Shown: one piece after another, positions 43,786 through 55,000 of the stretch
Numbering within the stretch: the first letter of the stretch is position 1
Layout: each line of letters begins with the position of its first letter
NCBI GenBank assembly: GCA_014155875.1
Contig: JACEFZ010015062.1
Span: forward strand, 102,501 to 166,500
Reading direction: 5' to 3'
DNA: 64,000 nucleotides
Source: Cepaea nemoralis
Taxonomy: Eukaryota > Mollusca > Gastropoda > Stylommatophora > Helicidae
Notes under the pieces: generated by a model
Told to the model about the DNA's origin: nothing
The model's input: the letters and a program-made list of their open reading frames with translations, nothing else
Database searches by the model: none
Program-made: the position numbers and the translations under genes

Positions 43786-43859
<74 letters not shown>

Positions 43860-43861
43860 GA

Positions 43862-43915
<54 letters not shown>
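43783..43915. repeat. (GA)n microsatellite
   Basis: Two long GA runs separated by GGGAGAGAGAGAGGGTGAGA. Confidence 0.96.
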
Positions 43916-43916
<1 letters not shown>

Positions 43917-44320
43917 TAAAGGCAGGAACATACACGACTGACATCAAACCTAGATGACAGTGAGTGTGATGAATGACACACACAGGTGGCGAGAAGAAGA
44001 ATCTGCTAATTGCCATCGTTGTATAAACAGCAAGACGCAGTAGTCAGTTTACAATTACCCTGGTAGACCATTTATTACTTGGAAATGTATGTCTTCTATA
44101 TTCCAGATTAAACGATTTAAAGTTTTGATCTCGTTTCTGTTGTGCGACTCTACAGTATGCACATGACGAGAAGGACCGAAGTGTGTCAAGCAATAATTTG
44201 TGCGACTTTTTCTTGTGTCTTTAATATACAGGTTTATATATTTCAATGTGATTGCGTACAGGAGCACCTTCATATGCATATATGAGGTTCTAGGTGTGAC
44301 ATCTCTCAAGGAATCACAAC
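43916..44320. other. No recognisable feature
   Basis: Short frames only. Confidence 0.4.
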
Positions 44321-44755
44321 ATATGTCAACTCACATTACAACATACGTCATGTCACATCATAATAAATGTCATGTCACATGATAACTCTGTCATGTCACA
44401 TGATAACTCTGTCATCTCACATCATATCACATCATAACACTGCCATCTCACATAATAACACAGTCATCGCACACCATAAAAGTGACATCTCACATCCTAA
44501 TACGGTCATCTGACATTATGACACTGTTTACTCACATCATTGTTATCTCACATGATAACACTGTCATCCCACATCACTTCCATCTCACTCATGTCACCTC
44601 ACATTATAACACTGTCATCTCACATCATAACATTGTCTTCTCACATTATAACACTGGCATCTCACATTATAACACTGTCATCTCACATCATAACATTGTC
44701 TTCTCACATCATAACACTGTCATCCACATTATACACTGTCATCTCCATACACACA
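44321..44755. repeat. ~21-bp satellite, minor array
   Basis: About 20 diverged copies of an (A)CACTGTCATCTCACAT(C/T)ATA unit, the same family as the 52085-58930 array 7 kb away. Confidence 0.88.
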
Positions 44756-44820
44756 CATTAATATATATACATATATAGTATTATATATATAATTATATAT
44801 ATATTATATATATATATAAT
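44756..44820. repeat. (AT)n tract at LINE D 3' end
   Basis: TATATA-rich tract abutting the 3' terminus of LINE D; it may have grown from its tail or target. Confidence 0.85.
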
Positions 44821-44878
44821 ATGGCACCTTGCCGTCTTGACAGACGATAGTTTGTGCTTTAAAAAGGCATAATAACTT

Positions 44879-47800
44879 TTAACTATGGCGGTAGCGAGTG
44901 TGACTGATAAGGCCAATTTGCGCTGTAAATGTCCGTTCACAGTGGGTGCATGTGAACACGTGGTCATTTCCACCATCATGCACCATCTTACGTCTCAAAC
45001 GCTTGGTGTGTGACTTTTCTGCAATAATTTTCTCCTTTGACTTTATTCCATTTCTGATATTTGCCCTCCATGCAACACGTTCAGCGGCGACTTGCTCCCA
45101 ATGTGCATTATCAATGCCTGTATCAATCATGTCCCGCTTACACACATCTTTGTATCGTAGTAGAGGCCGACCCTGAGATCTCTTACCCATCTGTAATTCA
45201 CCAAAAAAGATATCCTTTGGTATTCTACCATCATCCATCCTCCTAAGATGTCCTATCCATCTAAGTCTACGAAGACTGAGCATGGAATAAACTGTCACAC
45301 AACCTGATCTTTCCAATACTTCAGTATTTGTGATTTTGTCTTGCCACTTAATACCAAGAATTCTTCGCAGACACCGCATATGAAAGCTGTTTAAGTTGTT
45401 CTCTTGGTGTGAGTAAGTTGTCCAGGTTTCACTGCCATAGAGAAGAGTACTAAGGACACAGGCTTGATAGACAAGGACTTTTGTTTTGGCAGTAAGCTTC
45501 CTGTTCTCCCAGACTCTTTTTCTTAACCTGTTCATTGTTGTTGCTGCCTTACCAATCCGGATGTTGATTTCCTGATCTAGGGATAATTTGCTATTTACCA
45601 CTGATCCTAGATATGTAAAATGGTCTACTATCTCTAGTTCGGCGTCGTCAATAAAGATTGATGGTACCCCATGTGCACCTTGTGACATAATCTGTGTCTT
45701 CTTTTTGCTAATTGTTAAACCAAATTCAGAACAAGCATTGGAGAATGCAGATAGTAGACATTGCAATTCTTCCTCAGAGTGGGTCGTAACTGCAGCATCA
45801 TCTGCAAAAAGCAACTCTCTGATCAGTACCCTCCTAATTTTGGTCTTAGCCTTCAATCTCTGAGCATTGTAGAGGCCGCCATCTGAGCGTGAGTGAATGT
45901 ATATACCACCATCCTGATCACGAAATGCATATTTCAGTAGAAGTGAAAAGTATATTCCAAAGAGGGTGGGAGCTAGTACACAACCTTGCTTAACTCCACT
46001 CTTGATTTCAAATTCTTCAGAAGTTGCACCATCAAACTTGATTATACCCTTCATGCCTGTGTGGAACGATTCCACAATGGACAGAAGAGTTGGTGGGCAG
46101 CCAATCTTCTTTAGTGCCTTGAACAGACCCTCACGACTGACCAAATCAAATGCCTTTGTGAGGTCGATGAAGGCAATAAACAGTGGTTGATTCTGTTCAC
46201 GGCATTTTTCTTGCATTTGTCGCAATGAGAATATCATATTAGTGGTAGACCGGTTCTGTCGAAAGCCACACTGTGATTCGGGGTAGACTTGATCTCCTAG
46301 GACTTGAAGTCTGCGCAGAACAATTCTGGCAAATACTTTTCCAACAATACACAGAAGTGAGATACCCCTATAGTTGTTGCAGTCGCTCCGATCGCCCTTG
46401 TTCTTGTACAGTGTTATGATGCTTGAATCTTTGAAATCCTGTGGGACTTGTCCTTCACGCCAGCATAGCTCTATTAGCTGGTGGATCTGTATAGTGAGTG
46501 TGTCTTGCCCACTCCTGATAACCTCTATTGGAATCCCATCCTTACCTGGAGCCTTGCCAGATGCAAGTTCATTTATAGCACACTTAACTTCTGTTATGGT
46601 CGGAAGTGTGTCCAGGTGGTCAAGAGTTGGTAGAGCCTCTATGGCGTTGAGGGCATCATCCGCTAGTTTGGTCTCACTTGAGTAAAGCTCCAAATAGTGC
46701 TCTACCCATCTGTCCATCTGCTGTTTCTTATCAGTGATGATTTCTCCAGTCAAGGTTTTCAATGGTGCACTTCTTTTGATCACTGGACCGCAGGCTTTCT
46801 TTATTCCTTCATACATGCTTCTTATGTCTCCCTTATCACTTGCGATTTGAATGGACTCACATAACTTGATCCAATAATCATTTGCACACTGCCTGGCAGC
46901 CTTTTGCACATCCTTCCTAGCTTGCCTAAGCTCACTCAGAGTGTTACGCGTTGGTCTTTCCTTGTTTCTTAAGAGAGCTTTCTTCTTCTTATCAATCAAG
47001 GGCTGCAGAGTCTCGCTGTTGGCCGCAAACCAGTCCTGCCTCTTATGATCCACAGTGCCGTAAACCCCTACGGCAGTTTTATAAAGAGTTTCCTTAATTT
47101 GACCCCACTTTTCATTTACTGTACAATTTTCTGGTGTATCAGTGAAAGCGTCTTCAAGTTGCTGTTGAAACTGAAAGCACTTTTCAGGATCATGAGTGTT
47201 AATAATATTAATCCTGAGGCTAGATTTGTGTTTAGCTGTGTAGATTCTCTTTGGTCTCAGTCTAACCCTTGCAACAACCAAAGAATGATCCGTATCACAG
47301 TCAGCACTGTGGTAACTACGAGTCAATGATATATGGTTCAGATGTTGTCTCCGTGTGATGATGAAGTCCAGCTGGTGCCAATGGCCGGATCTTGGATGTT
47401 TCCATGTGACCTTATGCATCTCTTTTGTTTTAAAAAAGGAGTTTGTAATACATAGGTCATTACTGGTGCAATGCTCCAGCAGCCTTTGCCCATTTCCATT
47501 CATGCGACCGATGTTGTATTTTCCAAGGCACACTGGCCATGAACTCGAGTCCTTGCCCACACGAGCATTGAAATCACCGAGCATATAAATGTAGTCAGAT
47601 TTTGGAACTGCCTTGATCACGGAGTCTAACTCCTCATAGAACGAATCCTTCACATCATCAGAGGAATCGAGTGTCGGTGCATATGCAGTAATAATGGTGG
47701 CAAACCCACAAGAGGTTGCCAAGCGCAGGGATAATAGTCTTTCATTTCCTCCTGCTGGAATTTCAATCATTCCCAGTAGCGAATTCTTCACTGCAAAGCC

Positions 47801-48013
47801 CACACCGTGTTGCCTTTTTTCTGCCTGCCCTCTACCCTTCCAGAAAAAGGTGTAGTTGTTTTCCCTGAGTGACCCTTCCTCAGCGAGGCGAGTCTCCTGC
47901 AGGCCAGCAATATCAATGTTTAGACGATTGAGTTCGGCATCAATCACAGCCGTTTTTCTCACATCGTCAATATTGGTCAAGTCAGTGGAAAATCCTGGAC
48001 ACATGGTTCTCAC
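44879..48013 (-). CDS. LINE D EN-RT polyprotein with C-terminal zinc finger
   Basis: An open frame of 1,044 codons. APE-type endonuclease at ~1-240: LNIDIAGLQETRLAE (catalytic Glu), YMLGDFNARVG, WHQLDFIITRRQHL and CDTDHSLVVARVR (the SDH-type block, here TDH). RT at ~470-800: SGKAPGKDGIPIEV, YRGISLLCIVGKVF, QCGFRQNRSTTNMI, FIAFIDLTKAFDLV (catalytic Asp), SGVKQGCVLAPTLFG, LLFADDAAVTTHS, FTYLGSVVNS. Then LLYGSETWTTYSHQ, RRILGIKWQDKITN and a terminal C2H2 finger FTCTHCERTFTAQIGLISHT. The endonuclease really begins upstream (RLATWNVRTM), before the first ATG at about 48004. The open frame extends back to a TGA near 48100 without an ATG, so the start codon is unclear. It nicks the target and primes reverse transcription there. 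Confidence 0.93.
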   Translation of the reverse strand: MRTMCPGFSTDLTNIDDVRKTAVIDAELNRLNIDIAGLQETRLAEEGSLRENNYTFFWKGRGQAEKRQHGVGFAVKNSLLGMIEIPAGGNERLLSLRLATSCGFATIITAYAPTLDSSDDVKDSFYEELDSVIKAVPKSDYIYMLGDFNARVGKDSSSWPVCLGKYNIGRMNGNGQRLLEHCTSNDLCITNSFFKTKEMHKVTWKHPRSGHWHQLDFIITRRQHLNHISLTRSYHSADCDTDHSLVVARVRLRPKRIYTAKHKSSLRINIINTHDPEKCFQFQQQLEDAFTDTPENCTVNEKWGQIKETLYKTAVGVYGTVDHKRQDWFAANSETLQPLIDKKKKALLRNKERPTRNTLSELRQARKDVQKAARQCANDYWIKLCESIQIASDKGDIRSMYEGIKKACGPVIKRSAPLKTLTGEIITDKKQQMDRWVEHYLELYSSETKLADDALNAIEALPTLDHLDTLPTITEVKCAINELASGKAPGKDGIPIEVIRSGQDTLTIQIHQLIELCWREGQVPQDFKDSSIITLYKNKGDRSDCNNYRGISLLCIVGKVFARIVLRRLQVLGDQVYPESQCGFRQNRSTTNMIFSLRQMQEKCREQNQPLFIAFIDLTKAFDLVSREGLFKALKKIGCPPTLLSIVESFHTGMKGIIKFDGATSEEFEIKSGVKQGCVLAPTLFGIYFSLLLKYAFRDQDGGIYIHSRSDGGLYNAQRLKAKTKIRRVLIRELLFADDAAVTTHSEEELQCLLSAFSNACSEFGLTISKKKTQIMSQGAHGVPSIFIDDAELEIVDHFTYLGSVVNSKLSLDQEINIRIGKAATTMNRLRKRVWENRKLTAKTKVLVYQACVLSTLLYGSETWTTYSHQENNLNSFHMRCLRRILGIKWQDKITNTEVLERSGCVTVYSMLSLRRLRWIGHLRRMDDGRIPKDIFFGELQMGKRSQGRPLLRYKDVCKRDMIDTGIDNAHWEQVAAERVAWRANIRNGIKSKEKIIAEKSHTKRLRRKMVHDGGNDHVFTCTHCERTFTAQIGLISHTRYRHS

Positions 48014-48726
48014 GTTCCAGGTTGCAAGCCGTAGCTTGAGGTTTCTATTTTTATTTTTGTTTGTACCTGGTGCATTGGTTTTACAGCCTGCGATTCAGAT
48101 TTTGTCCTAGCCCCAAGCACCCATTGAAGCAGGCAGGCTGTGGCGGATCAGCACCCAATTGGCTGGGGGCTGCCCAGCTTGAGGCGGGCGGTAGCTGATC
48201 AGTGACACCTATAGGTGTCTCCCACCGTCAGAGGCAACGCGTGGCGCCCCATGTCTACGCCAACTGACAAGGACTTATAACCCGTAACAGTTGCCTCTCG
48301 CTTTGATTCCGAGACCAGTTAAGACCAGGGATGGAGTTATTGCCTCTCCATAGCACAAAGCCTGGGCTAAAATATAGAGATCATGTGTTGCCCATGCAGC
48401 ATGATCCCTCTCTCGGCCTGCCTAGTTTACTCCAGAGGAAAGGTAACACCCCTACATCTGGAACAAGACAAGCTGCAGAAGCTGCCGGATCAGCAAAGCA
48501 ATGCTCTAACTGTCCGCCTGTCGGAGCTTCGATCCTAGACCAGTCGCCAACCAAGGCTTAGGGCCTGGTCTGCCCTGCCATGACATTTTGTCTTTAGCTT
48601 GCATTTCCTCGCACCAGGGTAAGGCTTGTACCCTCCCAATTACGCTCTTCCGCCCGAAGCCGTTGGCACAATGTGGGGTGTCGGGTTTGGTAAGCGCCGC
48701 CCAACGTTCAGCGCTAACAGAAACCA
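48014..48726 (-). promoter_or_regulatory. 5' UTR of LINE D
   Basis: Non-coding, contains GGAGTTATTGCCTCTCCATA and GCATGATCCCTCTCTCGGCC (plus strand). About 360 bp of it is retained in the mini-LINE at 1289-1689. Presumed internal promoter region. Confidence 0.65.
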
Positions 48727-48829
48727 GGTAGTACCGTCTACTGTTATACGGTAGCTCAGTCATATCTGACTAAGACCTGACACCAGGTCAGCAATTAACC
48801 AGCAAATAATAATATGATAATTGGAAACA

Positions 48830-51361
48830 TGATTTAAACACCGTAAAAGACGAATATACACAAGGAGAAGCCCTGATTAGAAAATAAGCAACCAAAGTGA
48901 CTACATAATTATTAATAAAAGATTTAGACATGCGTTAATTAATGTAAAGACAATGCCTGGTGCTGACTCTAATAGTGATTAGGTACCACTATGTGGACAA
49001 ATAAAAGTAAGATTAAAGAGAGGGAAAAAACAGGTTAAGAATTTAAGACTTAATAAAGAGGTTCTGAAAGTAGATAAAGAAATTCAAGAACAATAAACAG
49101 TGACTGTGAAAAATAGGTACAATGCAACAGCAAAAATACAGAGTATAAATGAACAATGGGAAATGCTGAAGGACTCCATTCATCAAACTAGCAAAGAAAT
49201 ATTACCGGAGAGAAGTCAAACAGCTAAGAAAAAATGGGTGAATGAAAAAATCTTAATGCTGATGGACAAAAGAAAGCAGAGTAAAAACGACAAACAAGAA
49301 TACGCTAAGATAAATAAAGAAATAAAAGATAAATGTTGGAAGGCAAAAGAAAGTTGGTTAAATGAGAAGTGCAAAAAAAAAAAAAAATGAATTAAATGCC
49401 TTTCAAGATAACAAAAATATGCACAGAAAAATCAGTGAGCTCACGGAAAGAAAAATAAGAATAAATACAGGGTGTTTGAAATCAAAAAGAGGAAAGATAT
49501 TATTGGAGGAAGATGCTATAATGAAGAGGTGGAATGAGTATACAAGAGAATTATATGATGGGGAAAGGGAAGAATTAACAGAAGAAAGTAGCTTAGACGG
49601 TCCACCTATTCTAAAAGAAGAAGTCGCTGACGCTATGAAACATATGAAGAAAGGAAAAACAGTTGGACCAGATGAAATCACAATAGAAGAATTTGAAGTA
49701 TTGGGAGAATTTGGAGTAGATATATTAACCAAAATGTTGAATATTTACAGCAGGGGATATTTCCCGAGCGATATGCTGAAATCTGTATTTATAGCTATAC
49801 CAAAAATAACAGAAGCAATTGAATCCAAAGATTTTCATACAGTTAACCTCATAAACCATGTCACTAAGCTTCTACTCAGAATTATAATGAAAAGAACAAG
49901 AAAGAAAATAAAAGTAGATATTAGTGAAGAACAGTATGGTTTTGTGGAAGAAAAGGGCACGTACAATGCAATATATATATATATTACGAACTCTAATAGA
50001 AAGGTCAATATAGGCAGAGTAAGACATATATTTGTGCTTCATAGATTATACTAAGGCATTTGATAAAGTGCTGGTCTCTCTGGCTGTGGGTTACAACACT
50101 TTCTCCGTAATCCCGTTTGTCACGCAGAGTCTCGTCGCGGGAGCCGAACTGGGAGCGGTTCGTCCCCCGCTGGTGACTTGCGGGACACTGAGCCGGCCGC
50201 TCAGAAAGCAATGGCAAACTACTGAGCGTAATCTTGCCAAGAAAACAACATACAGCTGAAATATGCTGGTGTTGACAGCGAGGTCCTGTAAAAAAAAAAA
50301 AAAAAAGATAAAGTAAAACATGATGAACTGATTAAATGGTTAGAAGATATTAATATTGATGGAAAAGATTTACGAATAAAAAAGAATATTTACTGGAACC
50401 AAGTAGCAGCAATTAAAATTGGAAATAAAGAGGGTAGTTACGAACAGATAAAGCTAGGACAGGGGTGTGTCTTGTCACCCGATCTCTTCTCCCTACATAG
50501 CGAAGTAATAATGAGAGAGATCAAAGAGAAGCCTGAATACTAATCGGAGGATATAATATAAACAATATTCGCTATGCAGATGACACAGTATTGGTGGCGG
50601 ATAATGTAACAGAACTACGACAATTATTGGACATTGTAGTAACAGAGAGTGCACAGAAAGAACTCTCCTTGAATATCAAGAAAACAGTAATAATGGTGAT
50701 ATCAAAGAAAATGGGGACACCAAAATGTGAAATAGAAATAGAAGGGGAAATTCTCAACCAAGTGGATAATTTTAAATACCTAGGGCATTTATAACATCAG
50801 ATGGAAACTGTACAACAGAGATTAAGAGCAGAGTAGGGCAGGTGAAAGCCGCATTTCAGAAAATGAAGAGTATCTTATGCAATAAGTCACTATCAGTGAA
50901 TGTAAGAAAGAGAGAATTGAAATGATATATAGAACCAGTTTTGCTGTATGGTAGTGAATCTTGGAATGTAAATGAACAAATTAGGAATAACTTAGACGCA
51001 ACAGAGATGTGGTTGTTGAGGCGAATGTTGCAAATTCGTTGGATTGCCAGAGTAACTAACAACGATTGCCTGAGAGAGGCTAAGCCAATAAAGCTAAACA
51101 CTATATACAACAGTAAGAAAGAGACAAACAGCTTTATTTTGGTCATGTGATGAGAAGAGAAACATGGAAAAATTCGTGACAACTGGAAGGATCGAGGGGA
51201 ATAGAGGCAGAGGCAGACCAAGAGAAATGATGCTTGGTGGACTGAGACGGTGGCAAGGAGGAATATCATCACCAGAGTTGATCCAGAACACCAAGGACCG
51301 AGATCTGTGGAGAGCCATGAACGCCTACGCCGGCTGGCAGGGCACTTGATGATGATGATGA
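48830..51361 (+). pseudogene. LINE family C, decayed, interrupted by a SINE
   Basis: It starts inside the endonuclease (NVKTMPGADSNSDHVPL, the SDH block, near 48930-48990), then a basic linker (49100-49390). RT begins at 49362-50054: KKGKTVGPDEITIEEFE, VNLINHVTKLLLRI and EEQYGFVEEKGTYNAI. At FIDYTKAFDKV (50041-50069) a SINE interrupts, and the frame resumes at 50315 with KHDELIKWLEDINIDG. Later blocks are LGQGCVLSPDLFS, RYADDTVLVADNVTELRQLL (50570-50630), NQVDNFKYLGH, LLYGSESWNVN and GGLRRWQGGISSPELIQ. It ends in a (GAT)n tail at 51347-51361. Multiple stops and frameshifts; 5'-truncated. Confidence 0.85.
50070..50306 (+). mobile_element. Full-length SINE with TSD inside LINE C RT
   Basis: Flanked by perfect 8-bp duplications GATAAAGT (50062-50069, 50307-50314). 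It has an A-box-like TGGCTGTGGGTTA near the start, a B-box-like GCGGTTCGTCCC near 50157, the body GCTCAGAAAGCAATGGCAAA with GTAATCTTGCCAAGAAAAC, the tail ATATGCTGGTGTTGACAG and a 17-base poly(A). Same family as 12881-13126. Removing it restores the LINE reading frame exactly across the RT catalytic block. Confidence 0.9.
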
Positions 51362-51512
51362 GTCGACAGATCATCCTCATTGCACATCAAACTATTCAAT
51401 CCATAAGTGCTCGGATCCCCTCCTCTGTAAATCCCGCAGCGTATAGTGGTTAAAGACACCAGTTCTGTGTTGGTTTATCAATCTTCTTTGGCTTCCAGCG
51501 TAGTGTTTTTGT
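51362..51512. other. Spacer between LINE remnants
   Basis: No feature recognised. Confidence 0.4.
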
Positions 51513-51945
51513 TTGGCCACACCTCTTTTAACTTCCTGTTCTCGCAGCCTGTCCATGGTTGTAGATTCAAAGTCATCATTTGGTTATCGCAAACGACTTA
51601 CTTCTCGTAGAGCATTCAGAATATCAACATGGTTCATGGCTCGTCCGCCTTCCACAGTAGCCTTACCTACAAGCCTGTCAGCCTGCTCATTTCCTTGTAC
51701 ACCCGCATGCTCTATCAAGAAAATGAAACTAATCTTTGCCATCCGAGACCGCTCAAGAAACAACAGCCACGCGCTTTGTACCAACCCCATCTCTGTCTTC
51801 CTGAGTATACTCATTGAGTCACTAAGGAAACACGCCCGAGTGAATATCTGTGTCTCGAGCCATGTTATTGCTTTACTTACTGCCATGACTTCCATAGTCA
51901 GGCTACTTGTGGCCAAGGCATTCTTCTCAACTCGTCCTTATGCCT
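51513..51945 (-). pseudogene. RNase H domain of an I/jockey-like LINE
   Basis: The minus-strand frame 51916-51584 reads TMEVMAVSKAITWLE (active-site Glu), ACFLSDSMSILRK (catalytic Asp) and EHAGVQGNEQADRLVGKATV (terminal His/Asp block), the classic RNase H-like domain that follows RT in I, R1 and related LINEs. Upstream residues GDYIKAYGRVEKNALATS are visible, but the first Asp is not in frame. No RT accompanies it. It could belong to the same LINE family as 13980-14282/21693-22110. Confidence 0.8.
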
Positions 51946-52004
51946 TAATGTAGTCACCGGAGGGTCTCCGTGAGCTATATGTTGTGTTTTGTGTATGTAT
52001 TTGT

Positions 52005-52035
52005 TTGCTGACGAAGGCTTGTCGCCGCAACGTCT
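52005..52035 (+). ncRNA. Possible hammerhead ribozyme relic
   Basis: CTGACGA, then a 3-bp-closed AGGC...GCC stem, then GCAACGTC. This has the spacing of a hammerhead core (CTGATGA, stem II, GAAA), but both core motifs carry a substitution, so it should not cleave. Such cores occur in Penelope-like elements; no such element was recognised here. Confidence 0.25.
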
Positions 52036-52084
52036 TGTATTTTTCGTAATTCTGTTCTGTAAAGCCGCATTAATTTGTGCTATT

Positions 52085-55000
52085 GTATGTTGTTTTCATC
52101 TTACATCATAACACTGCCATCTCACACCACAACACTGTCATCTCATATTAAAATACTGTCATATCACATTAAAATACTGTCATTTAACATCATAACACTG
52201 TCATCTCTCATCGGAGTATTGTCATTTCACATCATAACATTGTTATCTTGCATCATGACTTTATCACCTCACATCAATGTTATCTCACATCACTGTCATC
52301 TCACATGATAATACTGTCTTCTAACATCATATCACTGGCATCTTACATTATAACAATGTCTACTCACATCACTGTCATCTCACACCATAACACTGTCATC
52401 TAACATCATATCACTGTCATCTTACATTATAACAATATCTACTCACATCACTGTCATCTCACATCATAACACTGTCATCTAACATCATATCACTGTCATC
52501 TTACATTATAACAATATCTACTCACATCACTGTCATCTCACATGATAACACTGTCATCTCCCATCATAACACTGTCATCTAACATCATATCACTGTCATC
52601 TTACATTATAACAATGTCATCTAACATCATATCACTGTCATCTTACATTATAACAATGTCTACTCACATCACTGTCATCTCACATGATAACACTGTCATC
52701 TAACATCATATCACTGTCATCTTACATTATAACAATGTCTACTCACATCACTGTCTCTTATACACATCTATCTCACATCATAACACTGTCATCTAACATC
52801 ATATCACTGTCATCTTACATTATAACAATATCTACTCACATCACTGTCATCTCACATGATAACACTGTCATCTCACATCATAACACTGTCATCTAACATC
52901 ATATCACTGTCATCTTACATTATAACAATGTCATCTAACATCATATCACTGTCATCTTACATTATAACAATGTCTACTCACATCACTGTCATCTCACATT
53001 ATAACAATGTCATCTAACATCATATCACTGTCATCTTACATTATAACAATGTCATCTAACATCATATCACTGTCATCTTACATTATAACAATGTCATCTA
53101 ACTCAATCACTGTCATCTTACATTATAACACTGTCATCTATATCACTGTCATCTTACATTATAACACTGTCATTACATCATATCACTGTCATCTTACATT
53201 ATAACACTGTCATCTAACATCATATCACTGTCATCTTACATTATAACACTGTCATCTAACATCATATCACTGTCATCTTACATTATAACAATGTCATCTA
53301 ACATCATATCACTGTCATCTTACATTATAACAATGTCTACTCACATCACTGTCATCTCACATGATAACACTGTCATCTAACATCATATCACTGTCATCTT
53401 ACATTATAACACTGTCATCTTACATTATAACACTGTCATCTAACATCATATCACTGTCATCTTACATTATAACACTGTCATCTTACATCACTGTCATCTT
53501 ACATTATAACACTGTCATCTAACATCATATCACTGTCATCTTACATTATAACACTGTCACTACATCATATCACTGTCATCTACATTAAACACTGTCATCT
53601 AACATCATATCACTGTCATCTTACATTATAACACTGTCATCTAACATCATATCACTGTCATCTTACATATAACATGTCATCTAACATCATATCACTGTCA
53701 TCTTACATTATAACAATGTCTATCAACACTGTCATCTCACTATAACACTGTTCATCTAACATCATATCACTGTCATCTTACATTATAACACTGTCATCTA
53801 ACATCATATCACTGTCATCTTACATTATAACACTGTCATCTAACATCATATCACTGTCATCTTACATTATAAACTGTCATCTAACATCATATCACTGTCA
53901 TCTACATATAACACTGTCATCTAACATCATATCACTGTCATCTTACATTATAACATGTCATCTAACATCATACACTGTCATCTTACATTATAACAATGTC
54001 TACTCACAACACTGTCATCTTACATTGATAAACTGTCATCTACATTTTACACTGTCATCTAATCATACACTGTCATCTTACTTACCTAACATTCTACTAA
54101 TCACTGTCATCTCACATGATAACACTGTCATAACATCATATCACTGTCATCTTACATTATAACACTGTATCTTAATTTATCACTGTATCTTACATTATAA
54201 CACTGTCATCTAACATCATATCACTGTCATCTTACATTTTACACTGTCATCTACTCATATCACTGTCATCTTACATTATAACACTGTCATTCTTACATCA
54301 CTGTCATCTTACATTATAACACTGTCATCTAACATCATATCACTGTCATCTTACATTATAACACTGTCATCTAACATCATATCACTGTCATCTTACATTA
54401 TAACACTTCATCTAACATCATATCACTGTCATCCTTACATTTATAACAATGTCATCTAACATCATATCACTGTCATCTTACATTATAACAATGTCTACTC
54501 ACATCACTGTCATCTCACATGATAACACTGTCATCTAACATCATATCACTGTCATCTTACATTATAACACTGTCATCTTACATTATAACACTGTCATCTA
54601 ACATCATATTCACTGTCATCTTACATTATAACACTGTCATCTACATCACTGTCATCTTACATTATAACACTGTCATCTAACATCATATCACTGTCATCTT
54701 ACATTATAACACTGTCATCTAACATCATATCAATGTCATCTACATTATACACTGTCATCTAACTCATATCACTGTCATCTCACATGATAACACTGTCATC
54801 TAACATCATATCACTGTCATCTTACATTATAACAATGTCATCTAACATCATATCACTGTCATCTTACATTATAACAATGTCTACTCACATCACTGTCATC
54901 TCACATGATAACACTGTCATCTAACATCATATCACTGTCATCTTACATTATAACACTGTCATCTAACATCATATCACTGTCATCTTACATTATAATCACT

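Larger units (their letters stand above)
44821..48726 (-). mobile_element. LINE family D, apparently full length and intact
   Basis: A 3.9-kb non-LTR retrotransposon on the minus strand. The 5' UTR is about 48726-48050, a single EN-RT reading frame follows, and the 3' terminus has GTCTTGACAGACGATAGTTT near 44840. Other copies at 1-400 and 1289-1689 confirm both ends. No frameshift or stop is visible, so it could be active or recently inserted. No target duplication was found, because the 3' flank is (AT)n. Confidence 0.88.

Noticed and set aside
42678..43787. 369-codon Pro/His/Thr-rich frame and a similar one at 36619-37584
   Set aside because: Composition of the CACCCA array; the second also runs into the LTR.
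52751..52769. Natural Tn5 insertion
   Set aside because: Only one 19-bp mosaic end, no transposon body and no 9-bp duplication; adapter contamination is far more likely.
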